Below, piece by piece: positions 22,463 to 33,693 of a stretch of 64,000 bases of DNA. The DNA lies in NCBI RefSeq assembly GCF_003086295.3, contig NC_092038.1, forward strand, positions 104,377,837-104,441,836, read 5' to 3'. The translations under genes and the position numbers were made by a program. This DNA is from Arachis hypogaea. Its lineage: Eukaryota; Streptophyta; Magnoliopsida; Fabales; Fabaceae. Under the pieces are notes generated by a model. It was not told the origin of the DNA and searched no databases. It saw nothing but the letters and a program-made list of their open reading frames with translations. Position 1 is the first letter of the stretch. Each line of letters opens with the position of its first letter.

Positions 22463-24375
22463 TTACAAAGAATCAAGATCCTTTCCGGACTCCACATCAA
22501 CAGAAGGCTGCGGAGGAAACATAGAAATCAGGACAGCATCGACGGCACCGTCATCTCGGTTTAAAACCTCCACACCAGATCCATCCCCGGCCAAAAGTGA
22601 AGTCGGGTTCGCAACCGGAACTTTGGGGTCGGACACCGGAACCTCATCCTCGTTGGGAGCAGGAACAATCTTTCCCTCCACAACAACGTTATCCGTACTG
22701 AATAAGCTCAGATCCAGGTCAGGAGCAAGAACCCGGACCTGAGCCTTCAAATTTTCAAACATAGCATCCATACCCTTAGCCACATGACCTTCTAGCTCGT
22801 AAAAATCATCCTGAGCGGATTGCAATCTCTCCTTTGTCTCCACAAGCTCAGCATATGTCCGAATATAATTCTCTGTAGCCGCCTTCGCCATCTCCACAGA
22901 TGCATTCGCTGCCGCCACAGCCGCGGTAGCCTTAGCTTTCTCTTTCTCCAAAGATGCCTCCAGCTCAGTAATCCTAGCAGCCTTCAGTTCACTAATCCTC
23001 TCGAATTCAGACTGAGCCTTCTCAAGTCGGGAGCTGGTCGCACCAATGGGAGATTTCTTGAACTCCCGGGCAATAGCGGCATGAAGACTAGCCATCCGGA
23101 CACAACTCCGTGCCATATACTGAAAATGGTGCTCCATAGACACATCATCAGTAGAAATAAAGGTCTGAGGGAGAATATGCTGTTCAATCCAACCAAGAGC
23201 ATCAAAATCCTTGTCGTTAAAACCCGCAAGCTCTTGAGAGGTCTTCTGTTTCTTGGGAGGAGGACCCGAGGACGAAGGCGGGGAAGAGTGACCAGGTCCA
23301 GAGGTCGGAGGATCTTGATTTATAGCTCGGAACTGGGGAGTTGGAATAGTCTTCGACCGAGTAGTGACACCCACAGTAGTCTTCTTCGGAGAAGATCGGG
23401 TAGAAGCCTCCCCAGCCTCGATATTTCGAGCAGCCACAGACTTCTTCGTCCGACGAAGGTACTTCATGGAATCCGCCTGAGAAGACATCTCTGCAGAAAT
23501 AAAAGAAAAGGATTACCACAACAGAAACTCCACCAAAACAAGCAAAGCCAAAATACTAAAAAAGATGAATCTCGGAGAGGTCGGGAACTACCTAACTCGG
23601 AACGGAGAAGGCTTGGATCTCCCAACATTTTCTTCGTGTCCAAGTGAGGCGCCCGACCCCATAAACTGCTTACCACACCCACAAAAGCCTGCTCCACCTC
23701 ATCTAGACTCTCAAGGGTATACTTAGTAGACACTACATTCTCCTGCCATCAAAGAGGAAAAGAAGGCTCCCCACTCTCATCTAGAAAGAAAGGTCGGACG
23801 TCTCCAGTAGCCCGGACCTTGAAATAAAAGTTCTTAAAATCATGGAAGGACTCATCATACAGGGTACAAAACTTCCTTCCCTGGTTAGCCCTAAAAGAAA
23901 CCCAAGATACCTTCCCTCCACCCGACCCCGGCTTCGTCAACACAAACAAATAGGAAAAAAGAGAAATAGAGGGAGCGACGCCCAAAAACTGACACAAAAG
24001 TTGAAACAGCTTTAAAAACGCCCAAGAGTTTGGATGGAGCTGTGTAGGGGCAAGATTACAAGACCATAACACCTCGGACTCCAGATCGGTAAAGGGAAGT
24101 CGGACACTCAGCTTAGAGAAAAAACAATCATAAGCATAAAAGAAGAGCTTCTCGGAACTATCTAAGGGCGGGAAGCACACTCTCTCCTCGGAATCCGGGG
24201 CTACTAGTTCATAATCCCTCTCAGACTCTCTATTTTCACATATGCTACAGTGCCTACGGAACCTAGCTAAATACTCAGAATCTACCACAGAAGGGACTCT
24301 TAGAGGAAGAGGGTCTACCCAACCAAGACCACATGGAATCTTAGTCGACATCGCTTGAAGAACCTTTCGAGACAT
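22463..24375 (-). pseudogene. Tat-1 antisense accessory gene, two exons, one nonsense codon
   Basis: A convergent gene on the minus strand. Exon 1 is 24375-23592 (784 nt, start MSRKVLQAMSTK). The predicted donor G|GTAGTT is at 23591 and the acceptor TTTCTGCAG|AG is at 23491, giving a 101-nt intron. Exon 2 is 23490-22463. Spliced, it is 1812 nt (603 codons plus stop) in one frame. Exon 1 matches what I recall as the Pfam 'putative gypsy type transposon' family (LAPTQLHPNSWAFLKLFQ, KVSWVSFRANQGRKF). Exon 2 has a Pro/Ser-rich stretch, a coiled coil (ITELEASLEKEKAKATAAVA) and an acidic tail. A TGA at about 23750, where Tat-2 has TGT (Cys), breaks exon 1. Antisense ORFs at this place are known in Tat/Retand elements; the role is unknown. 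Confidence 0.78.
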
Positions 24376-24983
24376 AAAATTCTTACCTACAAAGAAGAAT
24401 ACAACAGCAAGCAAAAATCACATAAAGAAGACAGCGAAAACCCATTCAGCAAAGCAAGAAACAAAAACCCCACGAAGAAAATGCGACAACCCGGAACAAA
24501 AAATACCAGAGAACAAAAAGAGCCCCCCCCATATACAAACAACAAGCAATGGCGGCGCCTCTTTTCGGGGCAACCCGGGCATAAAGAAAAAGAAACAAAC
24601 AAGAGCCACACAAAGAACAGAAGCATATGTGCACAAGAAAAGAGAAACATGGGAACAAACCTGGAAGAAAGAAACGAAGACGACGAGCTCCGAAGCAAGG
24701 AGAACGAAGCGACGGCACAGAGGAAACCCCAGAAAGACACACGGAGAGATTCGGGAAAGCAGAGCAAAGAGAAAGAAGAAACAGTGCTCGAAAAGGATAA
24801 AGAAAAACAAAAACGCAGAAAAAGAGGAAAAGGGGCAAATAAATAAAGCCTTCACAGAGCCCGAACGAAAATCGAGGAAAAACGGTAAAATGCAATAAAT
24901 GTAGGAACGGCCATTTTTGAATTTTGAAAAACTACTATGCCCGAGCTCGACCTCCCAAAAAGGACGAACTCGGGCAGGGGCAC
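24376..24983. other. Tat-1 region upstream of the antisense gene, with PPT
   Basis: The plus strand is strongly A/G-rich (24376-24900), so the minus strand is pyrimidine-rich as in a plant 5' leader or intron. Overlapping open frames here follow from that composition and are not conserved as protein. The last bases before the 3' LTR, CTCGGGCAGGGGCAC, are the likely polypurine tract. Confidence 0.55.
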
Positions 24984-25430
24984 TGTTCATACCCTGACCG
25001 GGCTCCTCCAACTCGGCAAATTCATAAGAGGTCCGACCTCGTCCTAAGGCTCACACCTAAAGGTCGGACCTCGGACAATAAAGCAAGGAAGGCCCATCAA
25101 AAGGAACGCAGCCCAAAACCTAAAGGCCGAAAAGGCCTAGAAAAGGCGGTTCCACAAAGATAGAGATAAAACTCCCAAAGATAAGATAAGATAAGAATAT
25201 CTTATCCAGGGAAGATCACGGCCAACTACTATAAATACACTGGAGCACCCAGGTATGATATTCATTCCACGTTCTACACATATCTGCTTGGACCCATGCT
25301 AACTTAAGCATCGGAGTGTCATTGCAGGTACAACCACCAACCACTCTGCATATCAAGCTCGGGTCCCTGAACCCCCACCTCGGGCCTCTCCAGACGACCG
25401 AGCTACACGTTTCAGGTAACCCTCGGAACA
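24984..25430 (+). mobile_element. Tat-1 3' LTR (447 bp)
   Basis: Identical to 16023-16469 except for two visible C/T differences. It is followed by the TSD ATTCC at 25431. Confidence 0.92.
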
Positions 25431-26589
25431 ATTCCCAACGGAGAGCTTAACAAATTGGGAGGATGTGGTAAAAAAGTTTTTGGTAAGATTCTACCCTCCT
25501 CAAAGAATCAATAGGCTGAGAGATGAGGTACAAACCATCAGGCAACAAGATGGTGAAACTCTCTATGAGGCATGGGAGAGGTTTAAGGACTTAACAAGAA
25601 GATGCACACCAGACATGTTCAATGAATGGGTTCAACTGCACATTTTCTATGAAGGTCTTTCTTATGAGTCAAAGAAGGTCGTAGACCATTCATCAGGGGG
25701 CTCTCAAAACAAGAAGAAAACCATTGAAGAAGCCATAGATGTCATTGAGACTGTGGCTGAGAATAACTACTTCTATGCTTCTGAAAGAAGCAACACTCGA
25801 GGAGTAATGGAACTGAACCACATGGATGTATTGCTGGCTCAAAATAAGATGATCACCAAGCAACTAGCAGATCTTACCAAGAAGGTGGAAGAAAACCAAG
25901 TTACAGCAGCCATCATCTCATCACCAGCTCAAGAAGGAGTAAATGCAAGAGAAGAAGGTGACTGGGAACAAGCCAACTATGTTGGAAACTCACCCAGACA
26001 GACCCATGATCCATACTCCAAAACTTATAATTCTGGTTAGAGAAACCACCCTAACTTTTGGTGGGAAAATCAGCAAGACCAAGGCCAAGACCAGAGATGC
26101 CACAACCACAATCCCAACAACAATGCAACTCACCAACATCCCTCACAGAGATCCTATCAACACCCACCTAATCACCCTTCTCAACCACCTAACCACAACC
26201 CACCATCACTAACCGAGGATAGACTCTCCAGAATTGAGACTCTACTTGAAGACATATGTAAAGAAGTTCTAGACAACAGAGTGTTCAAGGATGAAGTGCG
26301 AGCCAATATCAAAAACCAGGGAGACACGATCAAGAGGCTGGAATCTCAAGTGGGGTACCTATCTCAACAGTTTCCCAAACCTATTGATAGTTTCCCAAGT
26401 GACATAGAAAAGAACCCAAGAGGAGAAACAAAGAAAGTAAGATGGGAAGAATGCAAGATGATCACCATAAGTAATGAGAGGAATGTGGAGGAAGTGCACA
26501 CACGAACAGAACACTTCCAAGACAATCCAAAGGAAAAGCATGAAGAGAGAAACATGCACGCCATCCCACACAGAGGGATGAGGTAAAGG
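25431..26589 (+). pseudogene. LTR-C gag, C-terminal part (after Tat-1)
   Basis: Resumes the split gag. The gag domain runs FLVRFYPPQRINRL, EAWERFKDLTRR, VDHSSGGS, KTIEEAIDVIETVAEN. An in-frame TAG at 26038-26040 replaces the Trp seen in the 60039 homologue (YNPGWKN). A low-complexity His/Asn/Pro/Thr stretch follows. The same frame reopens at about 26281 (IKRLESQVGYLSQQFPK, KVRWEECKMITI) and ends at 26586. It is broken and not functional. Confidence 0.78.
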
Positions 26590-26800
26590 AAGGAGAGACC
26601 CTGAACCCATATGCACCCTTTCCCCAAAAGCTCAAAGGTGGTGTAGCAAGGAGAATGTATTCAAGGTTCCTCGACATGTTTACATCTCTTGATGTAAATA
26701 TACCATTCATTAAGGCCCTCCAGCAAATGCCCTCCTACATCAAGTACATAAAGGAGCTACTGGCCAAAAAGATTCATTAAAGGGTAGGCAAACAATAAAG

Positions 26801-27490
26801 ATGAATAGGGAGTACAGTGCTCTCATTCAAACAGAGCCACCTACAAAGAAAAAGGATCCAGGGAGTTTTCACATTCCCTGTGCTATAGGAGAGACAATGA
26901 TTGATAAAGGGCTCTGTGACCTGGGAGCAAGTATCAACTTAATGCCTCTGCCTCTCATGAAAAAGCTTCAAATCAATGAGCTAACAACCACGGACGTAAT
27001 CATCAAATTGGCTGACAAAACTCAAAAACAGGCGATAGGAGTGGTTGAAAACGAAATAGTAAAGGTTGGGAATCACTTCCTGCCCACAGACTTTGTTATT
27101 CTAGAGATGGAAGAGAACCACATCTATCCCATCATCTTGGGGAGGCCATTCTTAGCCACAGCCAGGGCACTTATAGATGTGGAGCAAGGAGAACTAATCT
27201 TGAGAATACATGATGAACACATTACCTTCAATGTCTTCAAACCCTCACAAGAAGCAGATCATGATAACAAAGAGTCAAAGGAAGACCACAATAAGGAGCT
27301 GATGGAAGAGACAAGCATGGGAACACAAGTATCACACCTGAAAACTCTGATGGTTGACAAGCAAGGTGGTCAGAAGGAGCAACAGCCAAGTGTAACCCAA
27401 GAGGAGCTAGACCCACTAGATTCATATGAGACAAGCAACAAGACCTTCTTGAAAGAAGAAACCATAAGGAGCAAAGTAACAAAATGGTGA
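26801..27490 (+). pseudogene. LTR-C protease domain ORF (229 codons)
   Basis: Retropepsin-type aspartic protease. DPGSFHIPC, then the active site CDLGASINLMP (Asp 40), KLADKTQKQ, FVILEMEENHIYPIILGRPFL and ARALIDVEQGELILRIHDE. It would cut the Gag polyprotein. It lies in a different frame from the gag piece at 25431-26589, so a frameshift separates them, whereas the homologue at 60039-62690 is continuous. The frame stops at 27488-27490, and no RT follows. The fold and active site are intact, but expression from this copy is doubtful. Confidence 0.8.
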
Positions 27491-28720
27491 AACAACAAAA
27501 GGAAGCACTAAAGAAGAAGATGGAGGATGCTGGTTTCTGGAAAAAGCTGATCGGAAAGCGCAAAGGAAATGGGGAACTGAGCAATCAAGAAGGATCCCAA
27601 GACAAAGGAAACAAAGGGACATGAGCATTCCGATAAGAAAAAGGTGGTGGAGCTCCCTCTTCGTTTATCTTTTTCATGCTTTAAATAAGGAAAATCATGT
27701 ATGAAATAGAACATGCTTCTATAGTAAGGTAGGAACTTTAAATTCTGCTCTTAAAATTTCATTGTTTAGGTCTAAGTGTGTTGGTTTAAGTCCCTGGCTT
27801 CCAATTTCATCTTGCTTATATGTATGCTTGTTCCCTTAAGTAAATAAAAAAGAAAATGTTATGAAAAACAATAGTGGAGTTATCTTGTGAAGTAAATTCT
27901 TAAGTTTGTGGTATGGTCATTGATCAGCTAAGTTGGTTCACCCACAAGGTATATAGGCAACTATATTCTCTAAACCACACGCTTGGAACACATCCTATGA
28001 GACTAACAAAAAAAAGATCTTAATAAGAAAAGAGAAAGAGCAATAAGAGTTGAAAAGGAAAGAAAAATAATAAGAAATAAGGCTAGGCACCAAGGGTTGA
28101 ATATTGAGGCATGTGTCTGTGGTGTTCCTGTGCAAGGGATATGCTTGGATGAATAAGCTCTTAGGGGTGCCTTATCACTTGGTAAATTGGGTTAACTAAT
28201 CCGGGATTATCAGCTGAAAGTCCACTATCAAGAGTAACCTTTGCTATAGAGCACTTAGTAACCCAAAGAGGTGCTGGACACCAAGGTCTCAAGGAAGAAA
28301 AACAACAAACCATGTGCCTGTGGTGTGTATGTATGGGGGAAAGAGACTTCAGGGAGTAAGTCCTTAGGGTGTCTTAACACCTAGCACCTTGAACCAATTG
28401 GTTTGGGAGTGTTGGCTGAAAGCTTATCATAAAGAGTCGCCCTCTTACAGAGCACTTAGCCTAAGAAGAATGCAATAAACCTTGGAAAGGAAGGGAGGAT
28501 CAATAATAAGAATTCTCAAGGGATGCAATCAAGCAAGTGTTCAAGGGCATGATAAAGGCTTGAAAACCAGTAAAGGAATGAACCTAAGTTGCTATGCATG
28601 AAACCCTATAAACCAAGAATTTGACTTCTATATCAATGAATTGGTTATCTTGTTCTTTCATTCATCTTTCCTATGTTTCAGTATTTACTTACAGACAAGC
28701 AAGCTTTAAGTTTGGTGTTG
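27491..28720 (+). other. LTR-C element 3' non-coding tail with PPT-like end
   Basis: No RT or integrase. From about 28080 it carries blocks (GGCACCAAGG, TGTGTCTGTGGTGT, TATGCTTGGATGAATA) repeated with variation near 28260-28420 and again in the LTR-C' element at 63735-64000. It ends TTTAAGTTTGGTGTTG directly against the LTR. Confidence 0.6.
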
Positions 28721-30877
28721 TGATTCCAGGGCATCTTGGCCTGTTTCACTGACCTTTTCTTTACTGTTTTAGGGTAGTTTCATGCATTTTCTTAGTAAAT
28801 AAGCAAGTTTTGGATGAAAATACACTTACACCTTGATTCAAGCAATTATGGTGAACTTTACATGATTTCATGAGGATTAGGGAGGAATTGTATGATATAA
28901 TTGATGATGCATAATCTCATAACTTGGAACAGATCTTTGATGCATCTTAATTGCTTGATTTCAGGACAAAGGAAGCAAGAAGGAGCCACGTTAGCAGCCC
29001 CGTTAATCTAATTAACGTGACTACTAACGTGGAATGGGAACAAGCTTGTAGCGTTAATAGAAAAAGTGATCGCCAATAACACCCTCGAAGCCATCATAGC
29101 CCACGTTAGTTGCCACGTTAACTACATTAACGTGGTAGCTAACATAGAGGAGGAGGAGGAGCTCCAACATTAGTGGTAAAAGTAATTGCCACTAACGTTC
29201 CACAAAGGCACAATGAAGCCATGTTAAGAGTCACGTTAATCCAATGGGATGAAGAACCAATCACCAACGTTAGTGACACTCACCTTTGTCACTAACGTTG
29301 GACCAACCTAAGAGTGCCCACGTTAGTGGTCACGTTAAGACCACTAACGTGAGAGATAACGTGGAGCTATGCATGATAAGGCAACGTTAGTGACACTCAC
29401 CTTAGTCACTAACATTGGAGATGGCAATCACTACCACGTTAGTGGCCACGTTAATCTAATTAACGTGAACACTAACGTGGGAAGGAGGGGAGTTTGGAGC
29501 ATTAGTGACAAAGGTAAGTGTCATTAACGCTCTCGAAGCTTAGGCATGCCCACATTAGGAGTCACGTTAGTTATACTAACGTGAACTCTAATGTAGGGAA
29601 AGGGGCACAAGGCAACATTATTGGAAAAGGTTATTCCCAATAACGTTTGCGAAGGACCAAGAGGCAACGTTAGTGGTCACATTAGTGCCACTAACGTTGA
29701 AGTCAACGTTGATCTTTTTGGGTTTGAACGTTAGTGGAAAAGGTGATTGTCACTAACATTCTCGAACCTACATCCTCACTTAACGTTAACGCCACTAACG
29801 TCCTAATTAACGCCCATGCCTAACTCACACTTTTCTGCAAACAAAGCTGAGCCCACTAAAGATTGTAACTGCTTCAACTCAAGATCAAAGGCCCATATCC
29901 AAGACTTGAAGAACTCACTAGAAGATCAAGAAGAGTAGTATATATAAGAGTAGTTTTGAACTATAGACAACCTTGGCACTTTTGGAGAACTACACTCTGT
30001 ATGTTTACTTTCTGCATTTTCTAGTTTGTGAAGAATGTACTCTTTCCTACCATTTTCCATTTCCAGAGCTATGAACAACTAAACCCCTTTCATTGGGTTA
30101 GGGAGCTCTGTTGTAATTTGATGGATCAATTATAGTTTTCATTCTTCTTCCTCTTTCTTTTCTCTTGATTTACTAGAAAGCTTTCGATCTTAATCTAATT
30201 GGTTAGTTGTCTTGGAAAAGAAATTCTCCATAATTGGATCTCCTCTGAGCCTTGGAAAAGGGATGAGGAGATCATGCTAGAAATGCTTTCTCATGTTGGA
30301 CCATATTGGGGTTTGGGCAGATATAGTGACATGTAATCCTCCCAACACTTTGATTTGGAAATACATGTGGTATAATCAGTGACCATACTTCATCTCTTCC
30401 CATGAGCAATTAAATCAAGGAATTGAGCAATTGTTCAAGCTTAGAGAGATTGGATTGCCAAGGAATTGGGATCCAATCACTTAAGATTTCCAAGGAGATC
30501 AATGAATGCATTGATTGAAGAAGAGATGAGAATGAACTTGATACGGAGAATGCAACATCTCCTAAGCCCAATGAATCCCCTATCTCTGATCTCACCCATT
30601 CTCTTTACTTTCTGCCATTTATTTCCATGTTCATCTCCCCAAATCCCCATTTAAGATTCTGCACTTTATTTTCTGCAATTTACTTTCCCGCCATTTAATT
30701 TCCTGCAAATCTCAACTACATTTCTGTTTAGCTCAACTAGCACACTCTTCCAACTAATGTTGCTTGACTAATCAATCCCTGTGGGATTCGACCTCACTCT
30801 ATTGTGAGTTTTACTTGACGACAATTCGGTATACTTGCCGAAAGGAAATTTGTTGAGAGACAAGTTTTTGTGCATCA
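28721..30877 (+). mobile_element. LTR-C 3' LTR (2157 bp)
   Basis: Starts TGATTCCAGGG (one change from the 5' LTR) and ends GTGCATCA. It has the same inverted-repeat array (28987-29815), TATA and U5 block (30781-30845). Indels between the two LTRs fall inside the hairpin array, for example loss of a hairpin arm near 29243. Confidence 0.88.
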
Positions 30878-31740
30878 ATTCATCAGGTTGAAGTGCGAGT
30901 GAATATCTTAGAACAAGAATAAGCATGAATTGCATAGAAGAACAATAGTACTTTGCATTAATACTCGAGGAACAACAGAGCTCCATACCTTAATCTATGG
31001 TGCGTAGAAACTCCACCGTTGAAAATACATAAGTGATGATGGTCTAGGCATGGCGGTGAGACCAGCCCCCAAAACATGATCAAGAGATCAAAAGATGATC
31101 AAAAGATGAAAATACAATAGTAAAAGGTCCTATTTATAAGAAAACTAGCTACTAGGGTTTACAAAAATAGGTAAATGATGCAGAAATCCAGTTCTGGGCC
31201 CACTTAGTGTGTGCTTGGGCTGAGCATTGAGCTTTACACGTGTAGAGACTTCTCATGGAGTTAAACGCCAGCTTTGGTGCCAGTTTGGGCGTTCAACTCC
31301 AACTTTTATGCTAATTCTGGTGTTTTGACTTCAGAATAGGGCAGAGAATGGGCGTTTGAACGCCAGTTTACATCATCAAAATTCAAGCAAATTATAAACT
31401 ATTATATATTGCTGGAAAGTCCTGGATGTCTACTTTTCAACGCAATTGAGAGCGCGCCGTTTGGAGTTCTGTAGCTCCAGAAAATCAACTTTGAGTGCAA
31501 GGAGGTCAGAATCCAACAGCATCATCAGTCCTTTTTCAGCCTCTGAATCAGATTTGTGCTCAGGTCCCTCAATTTCAGCCAGAAAATACCTAAAATCACA
31601 GAAAAACACACAAACTCATAGTAAAGTCCAGAAATATGAATTTTGCATAAAACTAATAAAAACATCCCAAAAAGTAGCTAGATCCTACTAAAAACTACAT
31701 AAAAATAATGCCAAAAAGCGTATAAATTATCCGCTCATCA
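30878..31740 (-). mobile_element. Solo LTR-A, right fragment
   Basis: Continues the LTR-A interrupted at 13115 and ends at the family's start (CCGCTCATCA in plus orientation) at 31740, next to the AAGAT duplication. It contains the GGAGTTAAAC inverted-repeat segment near 31258-31300. Confidence 0.88.
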
Positions 31741-31745
31741 AAGAT
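31741..31745. repeat. Target site duplication AAGAT, right copy
   Basis: Matches 12327-12331 across 19.4 kb of inserted sequence. Confidence 0.85.
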
Positions 31746-33005
31746 CAAATTCGAATAACTCAACTGCCCACTATAGAATTCTTCCAGCTAAATCTGTTTT
31801 CTGTAGGATGCCTTTTATGTCCTGGTTGGTCTGAACTCTGATAGTCTAAGCTTGAAAGTATGGGCAGAGTCGTCGAGAAGTAAGTATGAGGGCATAGGTG
31901 AATTTTTCTATCTTTTGATAGTTTAGTTCGGCCCCTTGTAGAGCCTTGCTGATGAAGTAGATGGGTTGTTGCTCACTTTCAACTTTGCTGACTAGTGCTG
32001 AGGCTATTTCCCGACTTCCAACTGTGAGGTATAATATGAGTTCTTTACTTTCCCGTGGTTGGGAGAGAATGGGCGGTTGCCCCAAGAATTTTTTGAAATC
32101 TTGGAAAGCTTGTTCGCACTCCGTTGTCCATTTAAACCTCTTTCCCTTCCTTAATGTTGCATAAAAGGGGAGAGATCTTATGGCTGATCCGACTAGAAAT
32201 CTGGACAAGGCTGCTAGTCTTCTGTTGAGCTGTTGTACCTCTTTGACGCAGGTCGGACTTTTCATGTGGAGTATAGCCTGGCATTTATCTGGGTTTGCCT
32301 TGATTCCTCTTTGGGTGAGAATGAAGCCCAAGAATTTGCCAGCTTCCACTGCGAAGGTGCACTTTGCGGGGTTAAGTCACATACCATGCTTTCTTATGGT
32401 GTCAAACACTTTGGTGAGGTCAGATAACAACGATTCCTCACTTTCTATTTTTACTAGCATGTCGTCTATATAAGCATCCATTAGCTTTCGGATGTGATCG
32501 GCAAAGACTTTGTTCATCAATCTTTGGTATGTAGCCACTGCATTTTTAAGTCCAAATGACATGACTGTGTAGCAATAATTTGCCTTTGGGGTTAGGAATG
32601 AAGTCTTCTCTTGGTCAGGCGGGTACATTGGGATTTGGTTGTATCCCAAATAAGCATCTATGATGGAGAGGTACTTGTATCTGAAAGAGGCGTCCACTAG
32701 AGTGTCTATATTCGGGAGCGGATAGGGATCTTTTGGGCAGGCCTTATTGACGTCAGTGTAGTCGGTACACATTCTCCACTTGCCATTTGACTTCTTCACC
32801 AAGACACCATTGGCTAGCCATAATGGGTACTTGACCTTCCTTATGAACCCTGCCTCCAGTAAGGCTTGTACCTACTCTTCCACAGCTTGGAACCTTTCTG
32901 GGCTAAGCTTCCTGTACTTCTGTTACACTGGTCGAGATCCTGGGTATACCACCAGCTTATGGCACATTAACTTGGGATCTATGCCGGGCATGTCTGCGGC
33001 CTTCC
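31741..33005 (-). pseudogene. Tat-B pol, RT and first RNase H part, broken
   Basis: On the minus strand: LVKKSNGKWRMCTDYTD, NKACPKDPYPLPNID, SFLTPKANYCYTVMSFGLKN, the polymerase site (AYIDDMLVK, with Ile for Val in YVDD), then the RNase H part FISKALQGAELNYQKIEKF. A frameshift lies between 32349 and 32377, and the first part upstream of RT ends at the LTR inserted at 33005. It joins 10525-12331 through the solo LTR and is non-functional. Confidence 0.8.
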
Positions 33006-33693
33006 TGATGCCAGGGCATTTTGGCCAGTTTCACTGACCTTTCTTTACTGTTTTTAAGGTAGTTTCATGCATTTTCTTAAGAAATAAGCTAGTTTCGGGT
33101 AGATATTCACTTACATCTTGTTTCAAGCATACATTGTGCATTTTACATGATTTCATGAGAATTTTGCATGAATTATATGACAAATTGGATGATGCATGTC
33201 TCATGACTTGGATTAGAACTTTGATGCACTTTGCTGCTTGATTTCAGGACAAAGGAAGCAAAGAAGAACCACGTTAGCATTCACGTTAGTTTAACTAACG
33301 TGACCTCTAACATGGAATGGGAGCTAGCTTACAAAGTTAGTGAGAAAGGTAATCGCCAATAACGCCCTCGAAGCCATCACAGCCCACGTTAAGAGTCACG
33401 TTAACTAAGTTAACGTGAACTCTAACGTGGAAGAAGACAACAAGGCCAACGTTAGTGACACTCTCCTTTGTCACTAACGTTGGACCAAGCTCATTGGCCA
33501 CGTTAGTTGCCACGTTAACTTAGTTAACGTGGACTCTAACGTTGGAAAGCAAAAGAGAAGCCAACGTCAGTGACATTCACCTTTGTCACTAACGTTGGGC
33601 AAGCCTCCATGAGCCACGTTAACTCTCACGTTAACTTAGTTAACGTGGAAGCTAACGTGGAGAGAGCAATTGATCGCCAACGTTAGTGACACT
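33006..33693 (+). mobile_element. LTR-C copy, left fragment
   Basis: Starts TGATGCCAGGGC after CTTCC. It holds part of the ACGTTA inverted-repeat array (33270-33693) and is interrupted by the solo LTR-D, resuming at 35769. Because the right end falls in the N gap, I cannot tell whether it is a 5' LTR or a solo LTR. Confidence 0.82.

Larger units (their letters stand above)
16023..25430 (+). mobile_element. Tat-1: young, nearly complete Tat-type Ty3/gypsy element (9408 bp)
   Basis: Bounded by 447-bp LTRs and a perfect 5-bp duplication ATTCC (16018-16022 and 25431-25435). The order is LTR, PBS, gag-protease-RT-RNase H-integrase in one frame, an antisense accessory gene, a short tract and the 3' LTR. 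The LTRs differ at only two sites that I can see (one in a GGTGG/GGCGG, one in CTACATG/CTACACG), both C/T. Pol carries one nonsense codon and one 1-base deletion, so this copy is recent but disabled. Confidence 0.92.
13116..30877 (+). mobile_element. LTR-C element: Gag-protease only, non-autonomous, holds Tat-1
   Basis: The outer LTRs are at 13116-15268 and 28721-30877. The flanks are ATTTA (13111-13115) and ATTCA (30878-30882), a 5-bp duplication with one later change. Inside are a PBS, a gag (split by Tat-1), a protease and about 1.2 kb of non-coding tail. There is no RT, RNase H or integrase, so it cannot transpose alone. Without Tat-1 it is about 8.35 kb. The first 300 bases of the two LTRs differ at about 14 sites by eye, so it is clearly older than Tat-1. 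Confidence 0.85.
8461..33005 (-). mobile_element. Tat-B: old Ty3/gypsy Tat-type element, split by insertions
   Basis: Minus-strand remains of a Tat element. In plus coordinates the order is an antisense accessory ORF (8461-9297), a non-coding spacer (9298-10524), pol C-terminal half (10525-12331) and RT with RNase H part (31741-33005). A solo LTR-A carrying further nested elements separates the two pol pieces. Its own LTRs are not in the window. It has several stops and frameshifts, unlike Tat-1 and Tat-2. Confidence 0.75.

Noticed and set aside
24418..25011. Overlapping minus-strand ORFs rich in Phe, Leu, Cys upstream of the Tat antisense gene (also 45585-46258)
   Set aside because: They arise from a pyrimidine-rich tract. 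Frames and lengths are not kept between Tat-1 and Tat-2, and one crosses into the LTR.
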